From assembly GCA_963700775.1 (NCBI GenBank), contig CAVOYU010000008.1, positions 62,001-126,000 on the forward strand: 64,000 bases of DNA, written 5' to 3'. This stretch comes from Thermohalobaculum sp963700775 (lineage in GTDB: Bacteria; Pseudomonadota; Alphaproteobacteria; Rhodobacterales; Rhodobacteraceae). The notes under the pieces are model-generated. The model saw only the letters and a program-made list of their open reading frames with translations, was not told where the DNA came from and made no database searches. Both the position numbers and the translations under genes were made by a program. Of the stretch, positions 7,696 through 18,195 are shown piece by piece; position 1 is the stretch's first letter, and the number at the start of each line of letters is the position of its first letter.

Positions 7696-8799
7696 TTGTC
7701 CGACGACCGCATTGCCTCGATCCGGGCCGTCGCCGAGTCCGAAGGGCTCGACGCGATCGCGCTCGTTCCCGGCGCCAATTTCCGCCGCGTCTTCGGCCGC
7801 GACTTTCACCAGCACGAACGCCCGCTGGTGGTGGTGATCCCGGTCGAGGGTCCGCCCGCCGCGGTGGTGCCGCATCTCGAGATGGACAGCTTCGCCGTCA
7901 TCGGGCTTGAGGGCGAGGTGATACCCTGGCGCGATCAGGACGGTTATGCCGCGGCCTTCGACCGGCTGGGCAAGGCCCTGTCGCCGCGCCGGCTCGGGGT
8001 CGAGGGCCAGCAGATGCGGGTCTTCGTCCAGCAAGCGCTGAGCCGTGCCTTCCCCGGCGCCGAGATCGTCGACGCCCACCTGCCGGTCTCGGCGCTGCGT
8101 CTGCGCAAGACCCCGGCCGAGATCGAGGCGATGCGTGCCGCCATCGGCGTCACCGAGCGCGCCTTCGCCGGCACCTATGGGGATGTGCGGGCCGGCATGA
8201 CCGAAAAGCAGGTCGAGGGCATCCTGATGCGCCGCCTGTTCGAGGAGGGCGCCGAGGACCTGGCCTTCGGGCCGATCGTCGCCGCCGGCACCAACGCGGC
8301 GATGCCGCACGCCTCGGCCCGGCGCGACTACGCGATCCGGCCCGGCGACGCGCTGCTGTTCGACTTCGGCGCCAAGGTCGGCGGGGTCTGCGCCGACCTG
8401 ACGCGCACCTGCTTCGTCGGCCATGTGACCGACCAGGATGCCGCCCTCTACGAGGTGGTGCTGCACGCCAACGCCGCCGGCCGGGCCGCCTCGCGCCCCG
8501 GTGCCACGGCGCACGATGTCGACGACGCGGCAACCGGCGTGCTGGAGGCCAGTCCCTACGCCTCGATGATCCGCTCGAAGACCGGCCACGGCCTCGGCCT
8601 CGACGTCCACGAGGCGCCCTACATCATGCGCGGCAACCACCAGCGGCTGGAACCGGGGATGGTCTATACGGTCGAGCCCGGGCTCTACGACCTCAGCCGC
8701 CTCGGGGTCCGGATCGAGGACAACGTGCTGATCACGGCGACCGGCGCCGAGTCGCTTACCAGCTATCCGCGCGAGCTGACGGTGATCGGGAAGGGCTGA
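7696..8799 (+). CDS. M24-family metallopeptidase (Xaa-Pro aminopeptidase/dipeptidase)
   Basis: A 367-residue cytoplasmic pita-bread peptidase. It has an N-terminal creatinase-like domain (residues 1-135) and a catalytic domain carrying the five metal ligands: Asp in 'LFDFGAK', Asp in 'VCADLTRT', His in 'GHGLGLDVHE', Glu in 'TVEPGLY' and Glu in 'RIEDNVL'. Because all ligands are present it is a true metallopeptidase rather than a creatinase. No ATG lies in the right place; TTG 7696 is the best start (MSDDRIASI...). It is inserted between dppA and dppB, 3 bp before dppB, so it probably hydrolyses imported proline-containing dipeptides. Confidence 0.82.
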   Translation: MSDDRIASIRAVAESEGLDAIALVPGANFRRVFGRDFHQHERPLVVVIPVEGPPAAVVPHLEMDSFAVIGLEGEVIPWRDQDGYAAAFDRLGKALSPRRLGVEGQQMRVFVQQALSRAFPGAEIVDAHLPVSALRLRKTPAEIEAMRAAIGVTERAFAGTYGDVRAGMTEKQVEGILMRRLFEEGAEDLAFGPIVAAGTNAAMPHASARRDYAIRPGDALLFDFGAKVGGVCADLTRTCFVGHVTDQDAALYEVVLHANAAGRAASRPGATAHDVDDAATGVLEASPYASMIRSKTGHGLGLDVHEAPYIMRGNHQRLEPGMVYTVEPGLYDLSRLGVRIEDNVLITATGAESLTSYPRELTVIGKG

Positions 8800-8802
8800 G
8801 AA

Positions 8803-9810
8803 ATGATCCGCTTCCTGCTCGGCAAGCTGGCGCTCCTGATCCCGACCTTCCTCGGCGTGACCGTCGCCGCCTTCGCCTTCATCCGGCTGCTGCCCGGAGA
8901 CGCGATCCTGCTGCTGGCGGGCGAGCGCGACGTGACGCCCGAGCGGCGCGCCCTGCTGGAAGCCCAGTTCGGCTACGACAGGCCATTGTGGGAGCAGTAC
9001 GCGACGTTCCTCGGCGATGTGCTGCAGGGCGACCTCGGCGTCTCGATCGTCACCAAGACGCCGATCCTGCAGGAGTTCCTGGACCGCTTCCCGGCCACCG
9101 TCGAGCTGTCCTTCTGCGCCATGGTCTTCGCCGTGCTGCTGGGGCTTCCGGCGGGCGTGATCGCGGCGGTGCGGCGGGGATCGGTGTTCGACCACACGGT
9201 GATGGGGGTGAGCCTCGCCGGCTATTCGATGCCGATCTTCTGGTGGGGCCTGATCCTGATCATCCTGTTCTCGGGAATGCTCGGCTGGACCCCGGTCTCC
9301 GGGCGGATCTCGCTGATGTACTTCTTCGACGAGGGCACCGGCTTCATGCTGATCGACTCGCTGATGTCGGGCCAGAAGGGCGCGTTCAGGTCGGCGCTGT
9401 CGCACCTGATCCTGCCCTCGGTGGTGCTGGGCACCATCCCGCTCGCGGTGATCGCCCGGCAGACCCGGTCCTCGATGCTCGAGGTGCTGGGCGAGGACTA
9501 TGTGCGCACCGCGCGCGCCAAGGGGCTGAGCCCGTTCCGGGTGGTGGCGGTCCACGCGCTCAGGAACGCGCTGATCACGGTCATCACCGTCATCGGCCTG
9601 CAGATCGGCGTGCTGCTGGCCGGCGCCATCCTGACCGAGACGATCTTCGCCTGGCCGGGCGTCGGCAAGTGGATGATCGACTCGATCTTCCGCCGCGACT
9701 ACCCGGCGGTGCAGGGCGGGCTGCTGCTGATCGCGGCCATCGTGATGATCGTGAACCTGATCGTCGACCTGCTCTACGGCCTGGTCAATCCGAGGATCCG
9801 CCATGACTGA
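8803..9810 (+). CDS. dppB: Dipeptide ABC transporter permease DppB
   Basis: An inner-membrane permease of 335 residues with the DppB/OppB layout: an N-terminal helix ('FLLGKLALLIPTFLGVTVAAFAF'), the 'RLLPGDAILLLAGE' periplasmic motif, then the BPD-transport domain with five more helices and the ATPase-docking loop 'EDYVRTARAKGLSPFRVV' near residues 225-245. It starts 3 bp after the peptidase stop and overlaps dppC by 8 nt. It pairs with DppC to form the channel. Confidence 0.9.
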   Translation: MIRFLLGKLALLIPTFLGVTVAAFAFIRLLPGDAILLLAGERDVTPERRALLEAQFGYDRPLWEQYATFLGDVLQGDLGVSIVTKTPILQEFLDRFPATVELSFCAMVFAVLLGLPAGVIAAVRRGSVFDHTVMGVSLAGYSMPIFWWGLILIILFSGMLGWTPVSGRISLMYFFDEGTGFMLIDSLMSGQKGAFRSALSHLILPSVVLGTIPLAVIARQTRSSMLEVLGEDYVRTARAKGLSPFRVVAVHALRNALITVITVIGLQIGVLLAGAILTETIFAWPGVGKWMIDSIFRRDYPAVQGGLLLIAAIVMIVNLIVDLLYGLVNPRIRHD

Positions 9811-10708
9811 CCACGCTGCACCTTCCGGACCCGCGCCGGGCACGCTCGGCCACGACCTCCGGGTGTTCTGGGCCTATTTCAGCGAGAACCGGGGCGCGGT
9901 GGTCGGCCTCGGCTTCGTGGCCCTGGTGGTCTTTCTGGCGATCACCGCCGACCTGGTCGCCCCGGTCGATCCGGCGATTCAGGACCGCAGCTCCTTCCTG
10001 ACCCCGCCGATCTGGCAGGAGGGCGGCCGCTGGCCCTATATCCTCGGCACCGACGCGGTCGGGCGCGATGTGCTGAGCCGGATCATCCACGGCGCCCGCT
10101 ACTCGATGTTCATCGGCGCCATCGTGGTCACGCTGTCGATGCTGGCCGGCATCGCGCTCGGGCTCGTCGCCGGCTATTTCCGCGGCTGGGTCGAGACCGC
10201 GATCATGCGGCTGATGGACGTGATCCTGGCGTTCCCGTCGCTGCTGCTGGCGCTGGGCCTGGTCGCCATCCTGGGCCCGGCTCTGATCAACGCCATGATC
10301 GCCATCGCGGTGGTCTACCTGCCGCATTTCGTGCGCCTGGCGCGGGCGAGCGTGCTGTCCGAGAAGGACAAGGAATACGTCATCGCCAGCCGGCTCGCCG
10401 GGGCAGGGCACATGCGGCTCATGTTCAGCGCGATCCTGCCGAACTGCATGGCGCCGCTGATCGTGCAGGCGACGCTGTCGTTCTCCAGCGCCATCCTCGA
10501 CGCCGCCGCGCTCGGCTTCCTCGGCATGGGCGCCCAGCCGCCGACCCCGGAATGGGGGGCGATGCTGGCCGAGGCGCGCGAGTTCATCCTGCGCGCCTGG
10601 TGGGTGGTAACCTTCCCCGGCCTCGCCATCCTGCTGACCGTGCTGGCGATCAACCTGATGGGCGACGGGCTGCGCGACGCGCTCGACCCGAAACTGAAGC
10701 GGAGCTGA
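9803..10708 (+). CDS. dppC: Dipeptide ABC transporter permease DppC
   Basis: The second channel subunit, 301 residues. The N-terminal OppC-N segment has one helix ('GAVVGLGFVALVVFLAITADLV'), followed by 'GTDAVGRDVLSRIIHGARYS' (the DppC/OppC signature) and a BPD domain with the docking loop 'KEYVIASRLAGAGHMRLMF'. It ends 'MGDGLRDALDPKLKRS', a near-invariant DppC/OppC C-terminus. It overlaps dppB. Confidence 0.9.
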   Translation: MTDHAAPSGPAPGTLGHDLRVFWAYFSENRGAVVGLGFVALVVFLAITADLVAPVDPAIQDRSSFLTPPIWQEGGRWPYILGTDAVGRDVLSRIIHGARYSMFIGAIVVTLSMLAGIALGLVAGYFRGWVETAIMRLMDVILAFPSLLLALGLVAILGPALINAMIAIAVVYLPHFVRLARASVLSEKDKEYVIASRLAGAGHMRLMFSAILPNCMAPLIVQATLSFSSAILDAAALGFLGMGAQPPTPEWGAMLAEAREFILRAWWVVTFPGLAILLTVLAINLMGDGLRDALDPKLKRS

Positions 10709-10712
10709 GGCG

Positions 10713-11680
10713 ATGGCGCTCCTCGAGATCCGCAACCTCTGCGTCCGGTTCCAGACCGCCTCCGGCCTCTTCACCGCGGTCGAGGGGGTCGACCTCTCGG
10801 TCGACACCGGCGACGTGCTGGCGATCGTCGGCGAGTCCGGGTCGGGGAAATCCGTCGCCATGCTCGCGGTGATGGACCTGCTGCCCTGGACCGCGCAGGT
10901 CACCGCCGACCGGCTGGAGTTCGACGGCGAGGACCTGCTGACCATGCCCCAGAAGCAGCGCCGCGCGCTCTGCGGCGGGTCGATGTCGATGATCTTCCAG
11001 GAGCCGATGAGCTCGCTGAACCCCTGCTTCACGGTCGGCGCGCAGCTCGACGAGATGCTGCGCGCCCACACCGACCTCTCGCGCTCCGAGCGCGCCGGAA
11101 ATGCCGAGGAGCTGCTGCGCCAGGTGGGCATCCCCGACCCGAAGCGCCGGCTCACCGCCTTTCCGCACCAGCTCTCGGGCGGCATGTGCCAGCGGGTGAT
11201 GATCGCCATGGCCATCGCCTGCCGGCCGCGGCTGCTGATCGCCGACGAGCCGACCACGGCGCTGGACGTGACCATCCAGGCGCAGATCCTGGATCTGCTG
11301 GTCGAGCTCCAGCAGCAGTTCGGCATGGCGCTGATCCTGATCACCCACGACATGGGCGTGGTGGCCGAGACCGCGCACCGGGTGGCGGTGCAGTATGCCG
11401 GCTGGCAGGTCGAGACCCAGAAGGTCCGCGACCTGTTCCGGACGCCGCGCCATCCCTACACCGCGGCGCTGCTCTCGTCGCTGCCGGAGCGGGCAGGGGG
11501 CGCCGCCCGGCTGCCGGTGATCCCCGGCATCGTGCCGGGACAGTTCGACCGACCCAAGGGCTGCCTGTTCTGGCCGCGCTGCGATCGGGCCGACGAGGTC
11601 TGCAAGACCCGGATCCCCGAGGCGCGGCCCGGCGACGCGGCCCGCGCGCTCTGCCACCATCCGCTGGGCGAGGACGCCGC

Positions 11681-11684
<4 letters not shown>
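10713..11684 (+). CDS. dppD: Dipeptide ABC transporter ATP-binding protein DppD
   Basis: A cytoplasmic ATPase of 323 residues with Walker A 'GESGSGKS', signature 'LSGGMCQR', Walker B 'LLIADEPTTALD' and switch His 'ITHDMG'. The C-terminal oligopeptide/dipeptide extension contains the Cys-rich 'GCLFWPRCDRADEVC', typical of DppD/DppF and often an iron-sulfur site. Its stop overlaps the dppF start (ATGA). Confidence 0.9.
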
Positions 11685-12691
<1,007 letters not shown>

Positions 12692-12694
12692 CGA

Positions 12695-13600
12695 TCAGCC
12701 CCGCACCGCGGCGAGGTGGCGGCCGAACTCCGCCGTTCCCATCAGCGCTTTGCAGCGGGCGAAGCGGCCGTCCGCGTAGGCACGGAAGTCGTCGGCCGGG
12801 TTCCTGTTGGCGAGCTGGATCAGGCCCCAGAGCGTCCAGAGCAGGTCGCACATCGCCTTGTAGATCACCATCCGGCCCCGGTCGCGCGGATCGGGCTCGC
12901 CGCCGAAATAGGCGCGCAGGATCTCCTCGTCGAGCGCCGCGTCGAAGCCGCCCTCGACCGAGAGGTCGCCGAGGTCCCACATCGGGTCGTTCATCCCCGA
13001 ATACTCCCAGTCGACGATCCACATGGTCTCGCCGGTGTCGAGGAAGTTCTCGCAGAGCGGGTCGCAATGGCAGGCGGCCAGGGGCAGTGGTCGCGCGGCC
13101 AGCGCCGCGCGCACCGCCTCGGCCTCGGCCACCACGTCGTGGTAGCCTGGCGGAAGCTCCACGTCCTTGGTCGAGAGGATCTTCAGGTAGTCGTCGATCA
13201 TGGCGAAGAGCTCGAAGCGGAACGGGAACATCGCGCCCGAATCGTGGAGCTGCCGGAACGCCTTCCCGGCCCGCGCGGCCGCGCCCTTCCGGCTGGCGAA
13301 GAGCTTCGGCGACATGGTGACGGTGCGCTCGATGAAGCGGGTGACCATGACCCCGGTCTTCGGGTCGAAATGCAGCACCTCGGGGCTGACCCCGGCCTTC
13401 GCCGCCTCGCGCGCCGCCACCGCCTCGTTGGCGCGGTCGATGTACTCCTCGGTGCCCTTGCCGGGGATGCGCAGGCAGTAGGGGCCGACCCGCCAGACGA
13501 GGTTGGTGAGCCCGCCGAGCCGCTCGGGAGTGGCGCCGGTCGCGGCCAGGATCGGCAGGCCGGCGATGACCTGCCGCGCGGTGTTCATGCTCTCGTTCAT
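12695..13600 (-). CDS. Choline/ethanolamine-kinase-like phosphotransferase
   Basis: A 301-residue protein of the aminoglycoside-phosphotransferase/choline kinase fold (LicA/CotS-like). Visible features are an early 'GGLTNLVWRV' nucleotide loop, catalytic 'ACHCDPLCENFL' (His-x-Asp and the metal Asn) near residues 192-203, and the metal-binding 'IVDWEYSGMNDPMWDLGDL' near 210-228. The start at 13600 has a GAGG ribosome site and overlaps the stop of the upstream flavoprotein gene (ATGA), so they are co-translated. Pairing with a methylamine-type dehydrogenase suggests phosphorylation of a choline-like amine. The actual substrate is not shown by the sequence. Confidence 0.78.
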   Translation of the reverse strand: MNESMNTARQVIAGLPILAATGATPERLGGLTNLVWRVGPYCLRIPGKGTEEYIDRANEAVAAREAAKAGVSPEVLHFDPKTGVMVTRFIERTVTMSPKLFASRKGAAARAGKAFRQLHDSGAMFPFRFELFAMIDDYLKILSTKDVELPPGYHDVVAEAEAVRAALAARPLPLAACHCDPLCENFLDTGETMWIVDWEYSGMNDPMWDLGDLSVEGGFDAALDEEILRAYFGGEPDPRDRGRMVIYKAMCDLLWTLWGLIQLANRNPADDFRAYADGRFARCKALMGTAEFGRHLAAVRG

Positions 13601-16015
13601 GTCCTCACCCTTTCCATGCGCGGGTCGTAGCGGCAGCGCGGACCGACCGTCGCGGGATAGACCTTGCCGAAGGCCTCGATCTCGACCTGCTGCGCCTTCG
13701 TCCCTGCGGGCAGGTAGCCGAAGCCGATGGTCAGGCCGAGATGGTGGCCGTAGCCCGCGCTGGTCAGCGAGGCGACCGGCTTGCCGCCGATCAGCACCGT
13801 CTCGGTGCCGTGGAAGGGCGCGAAGCCCTCGACCGCGAAGCTGACCAGCCGCCGCGCCGGCCCCGTCGCCTTGAGCCGCTGCAATGCCTCGCGGCCGGTG
13901 AAGTCGCCCTTCTCCATCGCCACCGCGAAGCCGAGCCCGGCCTCGATGGGGTTGGTATCGGGCGAGATGTCGGACGACCAGTAGAGATAGCCCTTCTCCA
14001 GCCGGCAGCTCTCGATGGCGCGGTAGCCGGCATCGGCGATGCCGTGCCTGGCCCCAGCCTCGCGCAGGGTTTCCATCACGTGCGGCGCGTATTCCTGCGG
14101 CACGTAGATCTCCCAGCCGAGCTCGCCCACATAGCCGATCCGGACCGCCAGCGCCCGGGCCTGCCCGATGCCGATCTCGCGGGCGACGAGGAAGGGGAAG
14201 GCGGCGTTCGAGAGGTCGTCGTCGGAGGCTTGCGCCAGCACCTCGCGCGCCTTCGGCCCGCAGATGTTGATCACCGCGTAACGGTTGGTCACGTCCGCGA
14301 TGGCAACACCGGAGGGCAGGTGGCGGCGCACCCAGCCACTGTCGCGCACCCCGAAGCCCGAGCCGGTGACCATCAGGAAACGGTCCGGCCCGGTGTGGAG
14401 GAAGGTCACGTCCGCCTCGATGCCGCCCCGCTCGTTGCAGGAGCTGGGTGTAGACCGCGCGGCCCGGCGGGCCGGAAAGGTCGCCCGCCGCGATGCGCTG
14501 CAAGGCGTCCTCAGCGCCCTTGCCGCCGATCTCGAACTTCGAGAACGAGGTCTGGTCGATCAGCGCCACGCCGGTCCGGATCGCCCGCACCTCGCCCGCC
14601 ACCGCGTCGAACCAGCCGGGCTTGCCCTCGAAGCTCGGCGTCTCGGTGGCGACGCTGCCGGGCAGATGGAACCAGTTCGGCCGCTCCCAGCCGAAGCGTG
14701 CGCCGAACACCGCGCCCCGCGCCGCCAGCGCGTCGTGGAGCGGCGAGCGGCGCAGCCCGCGGCCGGCGTGGCTCTCCTCGCCCGGCCAGTGGATCTTGTA
14801 GTAGGCGGCATAGGCCTCGATGGCGCGGGCCTCGAGATAACGCCCCTGGGCGTGCGGCGCGCCGAAGCGGCGCACGTCGAAGGGCCAGAGGTCGAGGCCG
14901 GGGTCGCCCTCGATAATCCAGTTCGCCATCGCCTCGCCGGCCCCGCCCGAGGCGGCGATCCCGGCGGTGAAGCCGCAGGCGACATAGAAGTTGTCGAGCT
15001 CCGGGGCCAGCCCCATGATCGGCTCGCCATCGGCCGAGACCGGGATCGGGCCGTTGATGATGGTGCGGATGCCGATCTCGTTCAGCACCGGCAGCCGATC
15101 GGCCGCCAGCACCGCGAAGCGCTCCAGCCGGTCCATGTTGGCCGGGAACAGCTCGCGGGCGAAGTCGAGCGGCGGGCGGCCCTGCCAGCAGCCCCTTGTG
15201 CCCTCCTCCCAGCCGCCGATGGCGAAGGCGCCGCCGACGTCGGGCTTCAGGTAGAAGTTGTTATCCGGGTCGCGGAGCGTCGTCAGGCCGGCGGGCAGGT
15301 CCAGGCCCTTCTCGGTGACGAAATACTGATGCTCGACCACCCCCGCCGCCAGCGGCACCCCCGCCATCTCGCCCACCCGCCGCGCCCAGAGCCCGGCGCA
15401 GTTCACCAGCACCTCGCAGCCGACCGAGCCGCGGTCGGTCTCCACGCCCAGCGCGCGGCGCCCCTCGACCGGGATGGCGGTCACGGTGACGCCCTCCTCG
15501 ATGGTGGCGCCGAGCTTCCGCGCCGCATGGGCATAGGCCTGGGTCAGGGCGTAGGGGTCGACATAGCCGTCGGAGGGGATGAAGGCGGCGCCGACCACGC
15601 CGGCGGGGTCGATATGGGGGAAGCGCGCCTGCGCCTCGGCCGCGCTCAGGCTGTGGCATTCGAAGCCGAAGCTCTTGGCGAGCTGCATCGAGCGGCGGAT
15701 CTCGCTCCAGCGCTCCGGGCTCGAGGCGAGCCGCAGCGAGCCCACCTTCTTCCAGTCGATCGCCATCCCGGTCTCGGCTTCCAGCCGGTCGAACACGGCG
15801 ACCGAGTTCTGCATCAGCCGGGTGAGCGCCCGCTTGCCGCGGAGCTGGCCGACGAGGCCCGCCGCGTGCCAGGTCGAGCCGTGGGTGATCTGGGCCTTCT
15901 CCAGCAGCAGCACCCCGGTCTCGCCGGCGCGGGCAAGATGGTAGGCCAGCGAACAGCCGATCGCGCCACCGCCGATGATGACGATCCGCGCCTGCCGCTC
16001 GGGATGAAACGCCAT
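13597..16015 (-). CDS. FAD-dependent dimethylglycine/sarcosine dehydrogenase-like protein, one frameshift
   Basis: A large flavoprotein (about 805 residues) that would oxidatively demethylate an N-methylated glycine and pass formaldehyde to tetrahydrofolate. Domains in order: a DAO/FAD domain with the Rossmann 'IIGGGAIGCSLAYHLARAG' at the N-terminus; 'HGSTWHAAGLVG', whose His is the covalent FAD site in DMGDH and SarDH; the FAO middle domain; then GcvT N- and C-terminal folate-binding domains ('TGSGFGVRDSGW', 'GYVGELGWEIYVP', 'SAGYGHHLGLTIGFGY'). One extra base near 14438 (coding CTG-C-AACGAG) splits the frame inside the GcvT domain; removing it joins the halves exactly. The start at 16015 has GGAGA. 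It is coupled to the kinase. It could act on dimethylglycine made from glycine betaine by other enzymes in this window (inference). Confidence 0.8.
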
Positions 16016-16158
16016 GGTGTTCTCCGGGGTGCTCGTCGTGGGTGCCGTCCGTGTCTGTCCGGCCCCTGTCTAGAACAGCCCGGGCGCCGGGTCCACGCGG
16101 ACGGCGGCGTGCCGGTGCGATACGGGGGGTGTGACGGGCACCGGAGAGCGAGCTGTCC

Positions 16159-16179
16159 GGTTTGGCTGGGGCGCCAGGA
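16159..16179. repeat. Left copy of 21-bp direct repeat (tRNA-Gln 3' end), candidate attL
   Basis: These 21 bases are identical to 42190-42210, which form the last 17 nt of tRNA-Gln including CCA, plus 4 nt beyond. The core reads GGCTGGGGCGCCAGGA. Both flanks differ at the next base. A tRNA 3'-end fragment lying alone 144 bp upstream of a gene start is the usual footprint of site-specific integration into a tRNA gene. Confidence 0.72.
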
Positions 16180-16412
16180 CTACCGCCGGTTTCCTCGCCG
16201 GGCGGATTTCCGAAAAATGTTAACAGAATCGTTGTTTTACTTAGGGGAAGCAGTGGCGATCCACCGTCACGGACCAATTTCCAAATGCCGTTCGCAACAA
16301 ACTTGGCCCGACGTCGCGGGTCGGTCAGCTGGTGCTTCTGCCGGCTTTGGCAGCGGGACATCCAGAAGCTCTATCACGAGCGGACGGCGAAGCTCATGTC
16401 CGGGAGGTCGTC

Positions 16413-16601
16413 ATGGATCCGGAAGAACGCCTGAGTTCAGGAACAGGCGATGCCGATCCGCTCGATTGCAGAGCGATGTTCACGCCGGCGCTTCCGGATG
16501 AGCCAAAATCACATCTGGCTTCGGGCGAAACCGCGCTGATGGAGCCGGCGGCCGACGAGATCACCTGTCCACTTGAACGTCATGTTTTTCGCGAGCCATG
16601 A
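16413..16601 (+). CDS. Small hypothetical protein (62 residues)
   Basis: Starts at an ATG with a well-placed GGGAGG ribosome site 6 nt upstream. The product is acidic, has no membrane segment, and contains two Cys; I recognise no family. An AT-rich stretch at 16213-16245 (AAAATGTTAACAGAATCG) could hold its promoter. It is the only plausible gene between the left island border and the patatin gene; the remainder of 16180-16729 shows nothing else. A chance open frame is possible. Confidence 0.3.
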   Translation: MDPEERLSSGTGDADPLDCRAMFTPALPDEPKSHLASGETALMEPAADEITCPLERHVFREP

Positions 16602-16729
16602 AGAATAAGTGGAAATGATCGCCCGCGGTCACGCGATGACTTTCCCGCGGTTCGCAAGGTCTTCAAGGTCGGGTTCACCTGACGGCTGCGGAGCGCGGAG
16701 ACGCTCACCGAGAGGGTCAGCGTCGCCCT

Positions 16730-17800
16730 TCACGGATATTTCTTCCGCACACCGTGCTTTAGGTGTGCAGGCTTCAGGCTTTCCTCGAAGATGAAGTCCG
16801 GACGCCAGGTCATCCGTCGCCCGATATCGTCGAGATGCTCGGCCAGCCAACGGTCGGCGGTCGCCCGGCCGATGTCGCGCAATTGCAGTATGAAGGCGCG
16901 CTCGGCATTCAGCTTGCTGGATACGCTGAACCGCAGCATTTCCTCCTCGGCGCCGATCAGATGCAGGCGGGCATCACGATAGGCTTCCCTATCAAGCCTC
17001 TCGTTGCGGATGATCTCCCACAGGAAACCGATCGAGCGGAGTTCTTTCATGAGGCTGGCGTTGAAGGTGATCTCGTTCAGCCGGTTCTCGATCTCGTAGG
17101 CCGTCTTCGGCACGTCGGGGCGCGTGAACGGATTGACCTGGACGATGACGATGTCGCGCGCATCCGATTCGTCGATCAGCGGGAAGAGCGGCGGGTTGCC
17201 CATGTAGCCGCCGTCCCAGTACGCCTCGCCATCGATCTCGACAGCCTTGAACAGGAACGGAAGGCACGCCGAGGCCATCGTCGTATCGACCGAGATGTCG
17301 GGCTGCCGGAACACCTTCGGACGGCCCGTCCGGACGTTGGTGGCGGAGAGGAACAGCTTTGGCCGCGTGGCGGCGTTAATGGCGTCGAAATCGAAACACT
17401 TCGCAACGATGTCGCGCAGCGGATTGATGTCGAAGGGGTTGGTCTCGTAGGGTGAGAATGTGCGAGTAAGATACTGCGACAAAATGAAACTCGGCGACTC
17501 CGCCAGACTCCAGCGTCCGAGCAGGCGGTCGAGCGGGCTGCGCTGGATCGGGCTCAAGCGGGCGGCGTCGCTCACCGTCAGCCAGTAGTTTTCCAGGAGC
17601 TCGCGGGCACGCTCGGGCCCGCCCGTGGCCAGACCTTGGGCCAGCGCGACCGCGTTCATCGCGCCGGCACTGGTGCCGGAGATGCCACTGATCTCGATCC
17701 CGGTCTCGAGCAGGCGATCAAGTACGCCCCAGCTGAACGCGCCGTGAGAGCCGCCACCCTGAAGCGCGATGTCAATCGGTCCGGGACGGGCGCTGGTCAT
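16730..17800 (-). CDS. Patatin-like phospholipase
   Basis: A 356-residue patatin-family serine lipase. The oxyanion loop 'LQGGGSHGAF' (residues 13-22), the nucleophile elbow 'GTSAG' (Ser near 44) and the catalytic Asp in 'WDGGYMGNPPLFPLI' (near 203) form the Ser-Asp dyad. There is no signal peptide, so it is probably cytoplasmic or membrane-peripheral, acting on phospholipids or acyl esters. The C-terminal 130 residues are helical and charged. It is the first large gene inside the left island border, and no other gene overlaps it. Confidence 0.88.
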   Translation of the reverse strand: MTSARPGPIDIALQGGGSHGAFSWGVLDRLLETGIEISGISGTSAGAMNAVALAQGLATGGPERARELLENYWLTVSDAARLSPIQRSPLDRLLGRWSLAESPSFILSQYLTRTFSPYETNPFDINPLRDIVAKCFDFDAINAATRPKLFLSATNVRTGRPKVFRQPDISVDTTMASACLPFLFKAVEIDGEAYWDGGYMGNPPLFPLIDESDARDIVIVQVNPFTRPDVPKTAYEIENRLNEITFNASLMKELRSIGFLWEIIRNERLDREAYRDARLHLIGAEEEMLRFSVSSKLNAERAFILQLRDIGRATADRWLAEHLDDIGRRMTWRPDFIFEESLKPAHLKHGVRKKYP

Positions 17801-18195
17801 GGCTGCCCCATCGGCAAGGACCGGATGGCCGGGAGTTGGCGAGGCGTGCCAACGCCTGGCTCCGAAATGACAGCAGGCAGACGGGCGGCCCCGGCGGGAG
17901 TAACCATGACGCTTTCCGTTTTTCCGAAGATAGCCAGCATCGAAACGCGGGAGGCAGATTACAGTCCCCGACCGAGTGAGATCCGCAATCGAACCATGCT
18001 GCCGAAATCCTAGTCCATGAGTGGCCTCGGGTCCATCGGGAGATTGGGAATAGGCCCCCGGATTCGGGTGGGCGATGCGCCACCATCACTGCCGGGACCG
18101 GGCGCGCCGTGGTCGAGCATGGCGATCCACATCGCCGCGTCACATCGGGCGCAAGCCGCTCCGGCTCCGAGGATCCCGAATATCCCGGGCAGGCG
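17801..18195. other. Intergenic region without a recognisable gene
   Basis: About 395 bp between the patatin start and the outer-membrane protein stop. It contains a 6-bp inverted repeat, GTTGGC-N7-GCCAAC, at 17835-17853, 35 bp upstream of the patatin start, which may be an operator. Short open frames here have no supported start or family. Confidence 0.5.

Noticed and set aside
7696..8799. Creatinase as the identity of the M24 protein
   Set aside because: Creatinases lack the metal ligands; all five are present here, and the gene sits in a dipeptide import operon.
7642..9843. A 733-residue minus-strand frame
   Set aside because: Antisense to the M24 peptidase and dppB, with the His/Asp/Arg-rich composition of a codon shadow.
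12695..16015. One 1106-residue frame that appears to fuse the flavoprotein to the kinase
   Set aside because: The middle 270 residues are out-of-frame noise caused by the extra base near 14438; the GcvT domain and the kinase start are found in their own frames.
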